DNA of 64,000 nt from Eublepharis macularius (GCF_028583425.1 NC_072792.1:157982676-158046675), one strand, 5' to 3'. Shown: positions 40,401 through 44,607, counted from the first letter of the stretch. Numbers and translations are program-made. Notes: generated by a model from the letters alone, not told the origin.

Positions 40401-42559
40401 GTTTTGTTGGGCTGTTGGGGCGTTTATTGAGGGGTTTCTGCCTGTGGCCATGGATGCCACATTCCATGTGTTTCTATTGTGGGAGTCTGGATTTTCCCAC
40501 AATAGAAAGTGGGGTGGCTGGGGTGGTGGTCAACCTTCTTTGGGAAACCATTACATGGCCCCTCGAAATCCAATCTCCCTGATGCTTGGGTGATCTCCAG
40601 AGGGCAGGTAGGAGTAGGTCCCCTGCAAAATGCCTCCTAGAACAGCCCACTAGTTTTCAACACATGGTTCAGTTTGGTTTGGGTTGAATTCAATGGATGA
40701 TTCTCTGGTGTGAAGTTGATCCCCTTTCATCAGTTTGGCTGCACTGAGGAAGGTTGTTCATTAGTTCACTTCTAGTTGCTCACTCACTTGCTTCATATGG
40801 TTTTGTTGTGTATTTTTAATCAATTTTTTCTTATTGTGATTCTCTGGTGTGAAGTTAGTCCTCATAGGAAATAATGCAGCTCGGGGGACCTTCTTTGGGG
40901 GGGCCATAATATGGCCCCCGAAGTCCAATCTCCCTGAAACTTGGGTGGCCATGGGAGGAGAGTTGGGAGAGGGTCCCCTGCAGCCTCCTGGAAACCTTCT
41001 CCCCCACCCCGATTTTTCCCATAGGAAACAATGGAGATAGGCAGCAGCTGGGGGGCCTTCTTTGGGGGGCCATAACATGGCCCCCAAAGTCCAATCTCCC
41101 TGAAACATGGATGGCCATGAGAGGAGTGTTGGGAGAGGGTCCCCTGCAAATTTGGTGTTATTAGGGAAGAAAATGACCCCCCCAGGGCCCCGAATAGCTG
41201 GGAGCAGCGTTTCCTATTGGGAACAATGGCCAAATCTTCCCGAATAATTCCAATCAGCTTAAATACCCAAACCTGAAGCGGCTTGCCGCCTCAGGTTTCA
41301 GGTTTACCCAAATTTTTTCCCTGCTCTGGGTAAACCAGAAACAGGAAACCCAAATCTTTTGGGGTTGCACATCCCTGTTTGATTATATGAGCCATATGTA
41401 GATGGTAAATCAAGTGTCTCCACTCTGCAGTGTACTGTAGGTATTGGTACATATCTTGGTTTCTGATTGGTAAACATATCTGTCATTGTGCTTGCCACTT
41501 TTCTGGAAACTTAGAATGATTTTCTGAGCAGAACATTCTGCACCACAACAGAGAATAACAGTCAGATTAGGAAAGAAAACTCTAGATTGGCTGTTGTGGG
41601 TTTTCCGGGCTGTATTGCCGTGGTCTTGGCATTGTAGTTCCTGATGTTTCGCCAGCAGCTGTGGCTGGCATCTTCAGAGGTGTAGCACCAAAAGACAGAG
41701 ATCTCTCAGGAACATCAGGAACTACAATGCCAAGACCACGGCAATACAGCCCGGAAAACCCACAACAGCCATCGTTCTCCGGCCGTGAAAGCCTTCGACA
41801 ATACATCGAAACTCTAGATTGTTTTAGGGGCATGAATGTAGAAGATAAAAATGTAAATACCTTGATGGAGAATTGTATTTGGAAAGATGTGACATCATAT
41901 ACATTCCTTCTCTTGGCAGAAAAAAAGCAAAGGCTTCATGTCCAAAATATATGTACAGGAACTCAATGGGGCTTTACATCAGAATAAATTATATATTTAA
42001 CACAGGGCTCAATGTGTTGCCATGGAATTAGTCATATGATTCTCTCAGTTTAAATTTTATTGCATTTATTTATTTTAATTTAACTTACTGGAGGTCTTCT
42101 ACCATGACTACTTTTCACAGCCTTTTGAAAAGCTGGGTCTTTCTCTAGATCCTAAAAGTAAATAGGAAACAAAAATGAAATAATTAACTTTACATTTCAT
42201 ATCATTTGTATATACAGCCACAACACAGTTAAGCTGTTCATTTGTTCTTAAAAATATTTTAAAGGAATTTTTATTTTTTACATTTATCCATTTGCACTGC
42301 TATATTATTTATATACTTTTTTGAAAAAATAGCACACATTCTAGCTGTTCTGTATATTTTATCTTTGCTAACATGCAAGGTAGCAAATGGTCAGACCATC
42401 ATTAACCATTATTATCCTAACAAAGATATAAGATATTCTAATACAAATTGCAAATCATCATAGATTTACCTCTGTGTCAAAGGTAGGGTTATAGTCATTG
42501 TAGCCAGAATAAAGATCATCTTCATCTACTTCAGGTGCCAGGTGGACATTTTTCATCAT
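608..42559 (-). CDS. IFT88: IFT88, intraflagellar transport 88 (23 coding exons visible, 3' end outside window)
   Basis: IFT88 is the TPR-rich core subunit of the IFT-B complex, which carries cargo from the ciliary base to the tip. Coding exons on the minus strand, 5' to 3': 42559-42470, 42151-42089, 39232-39176, 31160-31107, 30090-30027, 29954-29885, 25679-25589, 24801-24697, 24583-24481, 23088-22974, 22350-22119, 21377-21307, 20822-20736, 19725-19626, 15498-15412, 14226-14040, 10735-10627, 10312-10162, 7935-7820, 5573-5521, 4719-4654, 3719-3613, 668-608. Every one has AG/GT borders and a phase compatible with the next. The joined frame is about 746 codons without a stop. The product reads as IFT88 throughout: acidic N-terminus (HLAPEVDEDDLYSGYNDYNP), a coiled-coil segment (IKQLEKKVNELVEESC), then repeated TPRs from about residue 195 to 700. 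Human IFT88 is about 824-833 residues, so the C-terminal exons lie left of base 1. Identification is by remembered family sequence; exon ends were placed by eye. Confidence 0.95.
669..3612 (-). other. IFT88 intron (between exons 3613-3719 and 608-668)
   Basis: AT-rich intron. Nothing gene-like is seen. A locally GC-richer piece at about 3210-3420 may be a repeat fragment. Confidence 0.6.
3613..3719 (-). CDS. IFT88: IFT88 coding exon, residues 691-726
   Basis: The exon is 107 bases, returning to phase 0. It reads LRFLVRLCTDMGLKEMQEYA then AKLKRVEKLKEIREQ, the end of the TPR array and start of the basic tail. Confidence 0.94.
4654..4719 (-). CDS. IFT88: IFT88 coding exon, residues 669-691
   Basis: The exon is 66 bases, phase 1 in and out. 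It reads NYQKALDTYKVIHRKFPENV then E and a split Cys. Confidence 0.93.
5521..5573 (-). CDS. IFT88: IFT88 coding exon, residues 651-669
   Basis: The exon is 53 bases, ending phase 1. It reads PTQVKWQLMVASCYRRSG, half of a TPR. Confidence 0.93.
6893..7075 (+). repeat. Probable MIR-like SINE remnant
   Basis: GCTGGTGGCTGAGCCAGG, GTGGGGATAATAATAACAC and AGAAGAGCGGTGTATAAGCAC resemble the MIR-like family but are diverged. Confidence 0.4.
7820..7935 (-). CDS. IFT88: IFT88 coding exon, residues 613-651 (TPR)
   Basis: The exon is 116 bases, ending phase 2. It reads SYRYFPSNIEVIEWLGVYYI and DTQFCEKAIHYFERAALI. Confidence 0.94.
8608..8822 (+). mobile_element. MIR-like SINE
   Basis: GTAATCTGGAAAACCAGG, TTTGATTCCCC, CAGCTGGGAGACCTTGG, CACCTCACAGGGTGATTGTTG, GGGCAGTATATAAATCGAATG and a (TTG)n tail. 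Same family as copies at 17838, 26290 and 63036. Confidence 0.65.
8830..9460. repeat. Unidentified GC-rich, repeat-like block
   Basis: About 630 bases of clearly higher GC content than the intron around it. It starts right after the MIR-like SINE and contains the internal direct duplication GGCTATAGCCTAGGCTATAG. Open frames on both strands are Pro/Gly-rich and share no recognisable domain. Probably a fragment of an unclassified mobile element. Confidence 0.35.
10162..10312 (-). CDS. IFT88: IFT88 coding exon, residues 562-612 (TPRs)
   Basis: The exon is 151 bases, ending phase 0 (GAG|GTACGA). It reads YEIMEDPNQAIEWLMQLISV, then LGELYDNEGDKSQAFQYYYE. Confidence 0.95.
10421..10590 (-). mobile_element. 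Sauria-type SINE tail (BovB-like 3' end), 5'-truncated
   Basis: GGTAAAGGTAGTCCCCTGTG, CATTACTGACCCATGAGGGA and TGGTTTGCCATTGCCTTCCC are the reverse complement of the BovB-type tail. It fills much of the short IFT88 intron between 10312 and 10627, in sense with the gene. Confidence 0.8.
10627..10735 (-). CDS. IFT88: IFT88 coding exon, residues 526-562 (TPR)
   Basis: The exon is 109 bases. It reads LTYKKLNRLDEALDSFLKLH and AIFRNSAEVLFQIAS. Two GT donors overlap. Only the downstream one (AGTAT|GTATCT) gives the phase required by the next exon and the expected Ile. Confidence 0.9.
11289..11400 (-). repeat. Penelope-like terminal-repeat fragment
   Basis: On the minus strand CTGAAGA, a purine/pyrimidine stem and GAAAGCTTATA follow the family pattern, but the stem III and cleavage positions have decayed. 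No target duplication is recognised. Confidence 0.45.
11777..11927 (-). mobile_element. Short Penelope-like terminal-repeat element, inverted tail
   Basis: 151 bp with an 11-bp target duplication AAGGGCATGCT (11766-11776, 11928-11938). It is the same family as 25103-25243 (AGATCCAGAGG, TTAGTCTGTAGTAG, AAGACTAACC, AAGCTTTCGAGAATC). It ends in an inverted segment, so the hammerhead core is split between the arms and incomplete on both strands. Confidence 0.65.
12075..12225 (+). repeat. Penelope-like terminal-repeat fragment
   Basis: Reads CTGAAGAAGG, AAAAGCTTACACC, ATGCCACTGGACTC and GAGTAACATGGCTACC, the order of the family on the plus strand. GAAA is changed to AAAA, so the ribozyme core is decayed. 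A CR1 element follows after about 170 bases. Confidence 0.45.
12393..13411 (+). mobile_element. CR1-type LINE, 3' fragment with a long open frame
   Basis: The open frame 12322-13191 encodes the C-terminal part of a CR1 reverse transcriptase and its downstream domain: MFRVVKAREDCEALQRDL, LGVMIDNSLK, VRPHLEYCVQFWSPH, LQKVQRRATKMI-like ALEKVQRRATKMI and INTWNSLPQEVV. The first roughly 70 bases of the frame are probably flanking intron. The element ends at about 13411 in a short TTCTTATG-type direct repeat, as CR1 tails do. It is 5'-truncated, in intron 17 to 18 of IFT88 and antisense to the gene. The intact frame over about 270 codons suggests a fairly young copy. Confidence 0.85.
14040..14226 (-). 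CDS. IFT88: IFT88 coding exon, residues 464-526 (TPRs)
   Basis: The exon is 187 bases, ending phase 1. It contains SALTNKANTFFANGDYEKAA and ECYKEALRNDSSCTEALYNI, near-canonical TPR signature residues. Confidence 0.95.
14436..15185 (-). mobile_element. tRNA-derived SINE split by a GC-rich insertion
   Basis: CTGAATCAGACCC at 14447-14460 and CCCATCAAGGTTAGTACTGACTACTCAG from about 15042, ending GATTGAACCTGGGGCCTTCTGCATG, are one minus-strand SINE of the 27.0 kb type. About 580 bp (14461-15041) of GC-rich sequence with CAGC-rich and ATGATGTCATTTCCAGGAAGTGACATCAT-like content separates them. The inserted family is not recognised. Confidence 0.6.
15412..15498 (-). CDS. IFT88: IFT88 coding exon, residues 435-463
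   Basis: The exon is 87 bases, phase 0. It reads AVETLKMFEKKESRVKSAAA then TNLSFLYFL. The donor is TTG|GTGAGT. Confidence 0.92.
16217..16383 (-). mobile_element. Short Penelope-like element containing a perfect 50-bp palindrome
   Basis: The left part (GGTAGCCATGTTAGTCTG and AAGACTAAC motifs) matches the family at 11.8 and 25.1 kb. Bases 16280-16329 and 16334-16383 are exact reverse complements, separated by CTCA. The stem II and GAAAGC part of the hammerhead-like core is present; the CTGANGA part is lost at the turn. Confidence 0.65.
17834..18082 (-). mobile_element. MIR-like SINE
   Basis: GATTTATATGCTGCCCTGCAGGACAAC, ACCCTGTGAGGTGGGTGGGG, GTGGAGGAGTGGGGAATCAAAC, CTAACCACTACACCAAACTGG: reverse complement of the family at 8608 and 63036. 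Confidence 0.7.
19116..19170. repeat. (CT)n(CA)n microsatellite
   Basis: TC/CT dinucleotides from 19116 to 19142 run directly into CA dinucleotides to 19170. In the IFT88 intron before the exon at 19626-19725. It produces spurious open frames. Confidence 0.95.
19399..19464. repeat. (GA)n microsatellite
   Basis: 66 bases of uninterrupted GA, about 230 bases from the CT tract and complementary to it. It lies 160 bases from an IFT88 exon. Confidence 0.95.
19626..19725 (-). CDS. IFT88: IFT88 coding exon, residues 401-434 (TPR)
   Basis: The exon is 100 bases and returns to phase 0. It reads CVEVVKASQYVELANDLEIN and KAITYLRQKDFNQ. Confidence 0.94.
20140..20462 (-). repeat. Probable MIR remnant
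   Basis: CCCCATATTACAAATCCAGG, GTGGCTTATCAAAGGTTACC and GAAATTAGAACCAAGGACTTCCTAG follow the order of a MIR core and head in reverse. It is old and partial. Confidence 0.35.
20736..20822 (-). CDS. IFT88: IFT88 coding exon, residues 372-401
   Basis: The exon is 87 bases, entered and left in phase 2. It reads YTAEKYIMTAAKLIAPAIET and SFAVGYDW. Confidence 0.93.
21307..21377 (-). CDS. IFT88: IFT88 coding exon, residues 349-372
   Basis: The exon is 71 bases, ending phase 2. It reads DDPHTNLLIEAIKNDSLSQM then ERER. Confidence 0.93.
22119..22350 (-). CDS. IFT88: IFT88 coding exon, residues 271-348 (two TPRs and acidic linker)
   Basis: This is the largest visible exon, 232 bases. It contains IKIMQNIGVAFVKTGQYTNA and the acidic segment VPLEIDDDDKYV. 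The donor GGT|GTAAGT gives the right phase; a GT two bases upstream overlaps it but would shift the frame. Confidence 0.93.
22974..23088 (-). CDS. IFT88: IFT88 coding exon, residues 233-271 (TPR)
   Basis: The exon is 115 bases, entered phase 1 and ending phase 2. It reads MLKVNMANIYLKQRNYSKAI and KFYRMALDQIPNVHKMI, a full TPR. Confidence 0.94.
23089..24480 (-). other. IFT88 intron (23.1-24.5 kb)
   Basis: A GC-richer stretch at about 23440-23760 looks unlike the surrounding intron and may be a repeat fragment of unknown family. Otherwise nothing is recognised. Confidence 0.45.
24481..24583 (-). CDS. IFT88: IFT88 coding exon, residues 199-232 (first TPR)
   Basis: The exon is 103 bases, ending phase 1. 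It reads VLFNLASQYSANEMYAEALN and TYQVIVKDKMFVNG, a typical TPR helix pair. Confidence 0.94.
24697..24801 (-). CDS. IFT88: IFT88 coding exon, residues 164-198
   Basis: The exon is 105 bases, phase 0 at both ends. It begins ALEKAKDAGKKEKALVRQRE and ends INLDLTYT, leading into the first TPR. Confidence 0.94.
24925..25095. repeat. Two small palindromic MITE-like repeats in tandem
   Basis: 24925-25005 has ACCTACTCAGAAGTAAGTTCC and ends TTAAGACTGCAGCC. 25006-25095 has ACAGTGATATCCTAAAAAG, the near-palindrome CAGTCTGAGCCCATCGATTTCAATGGGCTTAGACTG and ends AGGATTTCACTGT. The Penelope-like insertion at 25103 lands at the right end of the second. Confidence 0.55.
25103..25243 (-). mobile_element. Short Penelope-like terminal-repeat element with hammerhead-like core
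   Basis: A 141-bp insertion with a 12-bp target duplication ACTGTAAATGTA (25091-25102, 25244-25255). Most of it is one orientation; the last 16 bases are an inverted copy of the preceding ones (TCTTCGTCAGATGC). On the minus strand CTGACGA, a GAGAA/TTCTC stem II, GAAA and AGC-TTAT-GCTA form a hammerhead-like core (25225-25188). I see no convincing stem I. Confidence 0.65.
25589..25679 (-). CDS. IFT88: IFT88 coding exon, residues 133-163 (coiled-coil segment)
   Basis: The exon is 91 bases and restores phase 0 at its end. It reads PEGKIKQLEKKVNELVEES and then CIAHSCGDLKL, a heptad-like coiled-coil segment highly conserved in IFT88. Confidence 0.95.
25950..26150. repeat. Purine-rich low-complexity sequence
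   Basis: Tracts of GGAAGGGGAAGGGGAGG and AGGAAGAAAGGGAG on the plus strand, preceded by an AAATGGCACCTG direct duplication (25969 and 25998). No coding signal. Confidence 0.6.
26256..26525 (-). mobile_element. MIR-like SINE with (CAA)n tail
   Basis: The tail (ACAACA)n at 26260-26290 is followed by ATTTATATACCGCCCTACAGG, GTGAGGTGGGTGGGCTGAG and CTTAACCACTACACCAAACTGG. Minus orientation, sense with IFT88. Confidence 0.7.
27011..27222 (+). mobile_element. tRNA-derived SINE
   Basis: ATGGCTCAGTGGCAGAGCA (A-box region), GGTTCAGTCCTGG (B box), GCATCTCCAGTTAAAAGGA, GACTGAGTAGACACTACTGA, ATAAGGCAGCTTCACG. This is a common reptile tRNA-SINE; a second, interrupted copy lies at 14436-15185. Confidence 0.7.
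28422..29763 (+). mobile_element. Candidate solo LTR in IFT88 intron 7
   Basis: The block begins TGTTG and ends TTACA (TGT...ACA) and is flanked on both sides by GACT (28418-28421, 29764-29767), a possible 4-bp target duplication. It has CpG-rich sequence in its middle, a TATTTAAG box near 29395 and an AGTAAA hexamer near 29655, consistent with U3-R-U5 order on the plus strand. No internal retroviral frames are present. The boundaries rest on short matches, so the call is tentative. Confidence 0.5.
29885..29954 (-). CDS. IFT88: IFT88 coding exon, residues 110-132
   Basis: The exon is 70 bases and completes the split Gly, then reads SAFDPLGQASGPAPPLEMKT. It ends phase 2 (AG|GTATGT). Confidence 0.92.
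30027..30090 (-). CDS. IFT88: IFT88 coding exon, residues 89-110
   Basis: The exon is 64 bases, starts phase 0 and ends phase 1. It reads DRVVRPMTAVQAAGYTKATS followed by an Arg codon and a split Gly. The donor is G|GTACAG. Confidence 0.92.
31107..31160 (-). CDS. IFT88: IFT88 coding exon, residues 71-88
   Basis: The exon is 54 bases, phase 0, and reads SKTTLSSSMGRPMAPVVQ, matching the low-complexity Ser/Arg-Pro segment of IFT88. The donor is CAG|GTAATC. Confidence 0.9.
31284..31476. mobile_element. MITE-like TIR element in IFT88 intron 4
   Basis: 193 bp beginning AAGGTTGCCAGC and ending TTGGCAACCCT. The flanks ACTCCAGAAC and ACTCTAAAAC match at 8 of 10 positions, consistent with an old 10-bp duplication. 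Internally it has GGAGATCAGCTGTAATTCCC and CTCCACC motifs shared with copies at 44.6 and 54.3 kb. Confidence 0.6.
31672..32088 (+). repeat. Chromovirus 5' LTR
   Basis: 417 bp, TGTCAGG at the start and GCTGACA at the end, a 5-base inverted terminal pair. It contains the self-primer copy at 31929-31939 and an AGTAAA polyadenylation-like hexamer at 32001-32006. I see no good TATA box. Confidence 0.95.
32091..32101 (+). promoter_or_regulatory. Candidate primer binding site for self-primed reverse transcription
   Basis: TTGTTACCAAT begins 2 bases after the 5' LTR and is not a tRNA-type TGG site. It is the exact reverse complement of ATTGGTAACAA inside the LTR (31929-31939 and 38435-38445). In Tf1/sushi elements the first 11 nt of the transcript fold back onto the primer binding site, which would put the transcript start at 31929. 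Confidence 0.65.
32103..34721 (+). CDS. Chromovirus gag (872 residues)
   Basis: Starts at the first ATG after the LTR and primer site. The order is: an acidic/polar N-terminal half (to about residue 300), a Pro/Glu-rich tract and then a very Pro/Gln-rich tract (about residues 300-565), a capsid-like Retrotrans_gag domain (about 571-735, with GSRLQGKAADWY and ARDYITKFRQLAAKC), a basic linker, and one CCHC zinc knuckle (CLQCGQAGHFAAQC, residues 780-793, nt 34440-34481). It forms the particle and binds the RNA. It is long for the Tf1/sushi group because of the proline-rich insertion. The stop (34719-34721) lies inside the hairpin that follows the slippery site. Confidence 0.92.
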   Translation: MPESGPAESKVVPDRDPLFDPYASPDSQTAQPQESQEPVPAGAGASTSTPPLIDLGSEGTRPTAAALPLISLPTPSEWGARPRETRERRAGGLHPRVSMDGRRSLETVPELDTSQPWLFWNRTTEQTDGNTSRRGALSWDYSELAPWKEPTEVPEQSWVQMQSRTHAVDSGISAVTGLAKGILAARSRVDQGDPPPWGPFSPVSTTEGGSVMGQPGPSRMQQLEARLIDMEESLAHAIHLISAMGAGERLSPEEMAVQIATLQSVMSYPVEDAPQQPLPSGEEESYPGEPGEPPAELPRLDEIPPSGDTPAEVPGETPTKPPKSDGDPPPEETPAEVPREGEEGPTRPTETTVIPPPASPITVRPDQTEEPPAPPGEELPQQPLEVVPIQQTPRDGLPAPQDQPLLPRVTTPGGASPRGPPPIRPSPLWPLPLRPQLTPLQQPIRLPLDQPVLPPPNQPVGPTPLRPHQPAPQRPVITQPHRPPPPQPLLPAPPVLPPPARPRLQQPARPRLQPPAQPRPPPPAQPVMPPPAQPAPLPQPGPQPLPLVPQVPLMLPTDFYPAPAPRQDLPMGWVKLEATFDGDPSKLGFFLVQVVQFFNRWGHLFGSEASQIEHLGSRLQGKAADWYVGLYNIGAPELNTLQGLVDAIRAQYEDPLEETRARTELQAIKQGSMSARDYITKFRQLAAKCPRCEESTKIILFKQGLNPRLLDRALMQDNPPTLLGWIQLACEVENRILEVRLVEQQQQTGKRRPLTLQKGGRGAGYATRGARDTRWQQGLCLQCGQAGHFAAQCPYRPVQRPPLQLRRPTLAPFPTLPRPIPAPRANRSRGASQRPASERGLEAEEVMEYDPASPNAEVNPESPQSGNEMDLS
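34697..34743 (+). promoter_or_regulatory. Gag-pol -1 frameshift signal: slippery heptamer plus hairpin
   Basis: GGGAAAC (34697-34703) is read G GGA AAC in the gag frame, the X XXY YYZ arrangement needed for -1 slippage. Shifting back one base enters the pol frame exactly. After a 4-nt spacer, TGGATCTGTCGT (34708-34719) pairs perfectly with ACGACAGATCCA (34732-34743) across a 12-nt loop. The same heptamer is used by the sushi-derived mammalian gene PEG10. Confidence 0.8.
34703..35971 (+). pseudogene. Chromovirus pol, first part: protease and N-terminal reverse transcriptase (broken)
   Basis: Entered by -1 frameshift from gag; the frame itself is open from 34424. The aspartic protease has its active site in ALIDSGCSRDII (about 34846-34881). 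The reverse transcriptase has LKDAYFHVRI and the catalytic YLDDVLIYS (about 35803-35829). The frame stops at TAA 35969-35971, immediately after the segment ending TYLGYCISQEG, where family members continue. The next part of RT is open one frame over from 35974. A single-base loss in the G run at 35965-35968 would explain this. Confidence 0.9.
35974..38166 (+). pseudogene. Chromovirus pol, second part: RT connection, RNase H, integrase, chromodomain
   Basis: A 730-codon open frame beginning at ATG 35974, which is internal to pol rather than a true start. It has an RT thumb/connection with ELQSFLGFANFYRDF, and RNase H with VDASDAAIGGVLLQ and FEVWTDHKNLEAL. The integrase zinc-binding HHCC lies at about 36895-37020 (ending CPICLSAK), and its catalytic core carries D in SMDFITD, D in LDRGGQF and E in GQSEKTNQ. 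A C-terminal chromodomain (about 37985-38095, LFYLIRWKDFDSGYDEWV) probably directs integration to chromatin. It stops at 38164-38166, 11 bases before the 3' LTR. Confidence 0.92.
38165..38177 (+). promoter_or_regulatory. Chromovirus polypurine tract
   Basis: AAGGGGGGCAGAA abuts the 3' LTR and overlaps the pol stop codon. It is the expected primer site for plus-strand DNA synthesis. Confidence 0.75.
38178..38594 (+). repeat. Chromovirus 3' LTR
   Basis: 417 bp, no difference from the 5' LTR found by eye. It is preceded by a polypurine tract and followed by the target duplication GTCTG. Confidence 0.95.
39176..39232 (-). CDS. IFT88: IFT88 coding exon, residues 52-70
   Basis: The exon is 57 bases, phase 0, and reads LTAKVPGTSVSRPLATGYG. 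The following intron (31161-39175) is enlarged almost entirely by the chromovirus at 31672-38594. Confidence 0.92.
39620..41377. repeat. Unclassified composite repeat with about 167-bp internal tandem units
   Basis: GGACCTTCTTTGGGGG-CCATAATATGGCCCC units occur at about 40891 and 41058, with an older one at 40536. Each is followed by CAATCTCCCTGA and AGAGGGTCCCCTGC. The right end reads GGGGTTGCACATCCCTG, whose reverse CAGGGATGTGCA resembles a hAT-type terminus. I could not find a matching left end. Confidence 0.4.
41590..41808. mobile_element. Short inverted Penelope-like terminal-repeat insertion
   Basis: 219 bp flanked by a 13-bp target duplication AAACTCTAGATTG (41577-41589 and 41809-41821). 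The left arm is the terminal repeat on the minus strand. The right arm is its inverted copy on the plus strand, carrying about 40 extra bases of 3' terminus identical in type to the 47-49 kb element. The two arms form a nearly perfect hairpin of about 60 bp. No coding sequence remains. Confidence 0.85.
41643..41677 (-). ncRNA. Hammerhead ribozyme-like core, degenerate
   Basis: Same arrangement as at 47593-47627: CTGAAGA, stem II TGCCAGC/GCTGGC, GAAAC. The trinucleotide before cleavage is ATC instead of GTC, which disrupts the second pair of the tiny stem III. It is probably weak or inactive. Confidence 0.55.
42089..42151 (-). CDS. IFT88: IFT88 coding exon, residues 31-51
   Basis: The exon is 63 bases, phase 0 at both ends, and reads DLEKDPAFQKAVKSSHGRRP. 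The donor is CCA|GTAAGT. It belongs to the unstructured N-terminal region before the TPRs. Confidence 0.93.
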
Positions 42560-42565
42560 TGTAAC
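42470..42565 (-). CDS. IFT88: IFT88 first coding exon (initiator)
   Basis: The acceptor CATAG precedes base 42565. Two adjacent ATG codons lie at 42559 and 42556, and the reading MMKNVHLAPEVDEDDLYSGY is the conserved IFT88 start, so either ATG can serve. Six bases of 5' UTR are in this exon. It ends with GAG before GTAAAT, phase 0. It encodes residues 1-30. Confidence 0.93.
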
Positions 42566-44159
42566 CTATGAAAGACTGATTGCATTAAAATTAGGACCCT
42601 TAACTACAGCAATCAGTAAATAGGTACGTTTAATTGTATTAACAATACATAAGCTGTGTAATGACAGATCTCATTACATACCTAACCTGTCCCAGCCATA
42701 ATGATGAATTTATTCACTCTGATTAAATGGTTACTTCAGAAAATATAAGACTTAAAAGTATCTGAAAACAATCCTTCATATCTCTCCTTATACTCCACCA
42801 CAACAGCTTTGCTCATCTGAACATGGTCAGTTCTATAGGTGCCTCCTTGCAAACAGGCAAAATCAATAACAGCCCATATATGTACATTCTGTGTTGTGTG
42901 ACCCTCACCTTATGGAATGGTCAGCTTGATGAGGTTAGGAAGACCCCACTCTCTCGGCTTTCCACAAACAATGCAAGATTGAACTATTCACTAGGACTTT
43001 TTTTACATAGGTAAGAGGGTTCTACTGTAAGGAAACGGGCCGAATGATGCTGGTAAAGGGACAGGGACTGTGGACTATACTATTGTGTACCTACTGAGTA
43101 GTTTCTGCATTGTTCAGTATGTTAGTTGCTTATGTTTTGTTTCAGCATTGTCTTCAGCTCTGTATCAGCATCTGTTTGTACCAAAATTTCTGCAATCCAT
43201 ATCCTATTACAGTGTTTGATTGTATTGATCTACACTGTGTAATCTGCATTGAGTCTCAATGAGGAAGGTGGACTATAGATAATGTAAATAAATATATAAA
43301 ATCCAAAAATGTTTGAGTACAAGAGAACTTTGAGGGTCCATGACTGTATGCAATGTTTTTTCCTTCCCCCACCCAATGAATGTACAATTATAATGTATAA
43401 TTATATCAACAGCACTCATCATCTTTGGGATCTGAAGAATAGTGGTCCAGATTCCTGCTTTCTCATTTCCTAGACAAGCAGTCATCAAGAACAGATCTAA
43501 CAATCTTTTTTAGAAGCAGGATCCTTGAGATCAGTAGCTAGCGGACATACACACTTCTGCTGTGTTCAGGTATCTTGTTTGTTTTTTTCTCATTTGTATT
43601 TTATGAGCTGCTTTGAATATATAAATAACTAAAAAAAAAATCTCTGGGCCAGTGGCCAAGTATCACCAGTGGTAAGGAAATAGCATCTTTATCACTTTCT
43701 CCTCAATAATCTCTTTATGTATTTCCAGCTGAGGAATCAGAGAACTTAGCCTACACTCCTTTCTAACAAGTCCACCCATACCACATCTACTATATCATTA
43801 GGGCAACAATTTTATCTGCATGGTTTAAACAAATTACGATCTAAATGCTAAAACTACTACAATTGTTTAAAACCAACCCACAACCCATGCCCTCCTTGAA
43901 TTTGTTGAGGGACAAGGATGCACCCATTAAAGCACCTGAAGCATCTTTTTTTCGCCTGTCAGGCCAGCCCGCCAGCCCAAAGTCTGCTAGTGTGTTGGGC
44001 TCTTTTGGGTTCAATGCTTACCTCAGCGAAAGGCGAGTTGTCCCTTGGAGCTGCAGTCAGTGACCCAAACTGCCTATCATGCGTGAAGAGTGGAAGTCAA
44101 GCCTCCGAAAACCCTTCTGAACCCCATATAAAGACTAATAAATAACGAGCATACGAGAA

Positions 44160-44420
44160 ACGCGTCAGGTCCAACCTTCCTCTCCCTTCACCGGCCTTCT
44201 GTCTCCGAGCAGGGCAGGCTGCCTCTTAGCCGGTGGGGGGCTGCAGGACGTCGTTGTCAGCGGCAGGGCCCAACTCACCCATCATGCACCTCTTCGGGTT
44301 GCTAAGAGACGAAGACGCTTCGCTCGGGAAGAAGGAGAGGCATGCGTAATACTCCCGCCGAAGCCGCCGCCCTTAGCTTACGTGCCCTGTCGTCACTTCC
44401 AGCTGTCGCTACGCTCCAGA
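44160..44420 (-). promoter_or_regulatory. IFT88: IFT88 promoter and non-coding exon 1 (GC-rich, CpG-containing)
   Basis: Base composition changes sharply from AT-rich intron to CpG-containing GC-rich sequence. A splice donor GG|GTGAG read leftward puts the end of a non-coding first exon at 44279, joined to the acceptor at 42566. On the minus strand GGAAGTGACG (44400-44391) combines an ETS-type and a CRE-like half-site. The exact transcription start cannot be read from sequence. The exon boundary is inferred. Confidence 0.7.
44298..44310 (+). promoter_or_regulatory. RFX X-box-like site in the IFT88 promoter
   Basis: GTTGCTAAGAGAC fits the relaxed X-box pattern RYYNYY-N1-RRNRAC. On the minus strand it contains a perfect AGCAAC half-site. 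RFX factors drive many ciliary genes through X-boxes close to the start site. The position, about 20 bases upstream of the inferred exon-1 donor, is consistent with that. Confidence 0.55.
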
Positions 44421-44607
44421 CCTTTAAGCAGAAACTTGTGCTGTGAGCCAAAGGGGGAAAATGTAAACTATAGTTTTGAGAATTTAAGTGTAAGAGGCTT
44501 CAGAAGGATAGTCGGACCCAGTTAGAGAGTGAGACGTGGAGAGTTAACTTGAGGTGGGGGGTGGGTGGGCTGTAAATGCTATAAATGTAGTTCTTGTTGC
44601 TTGGTCG

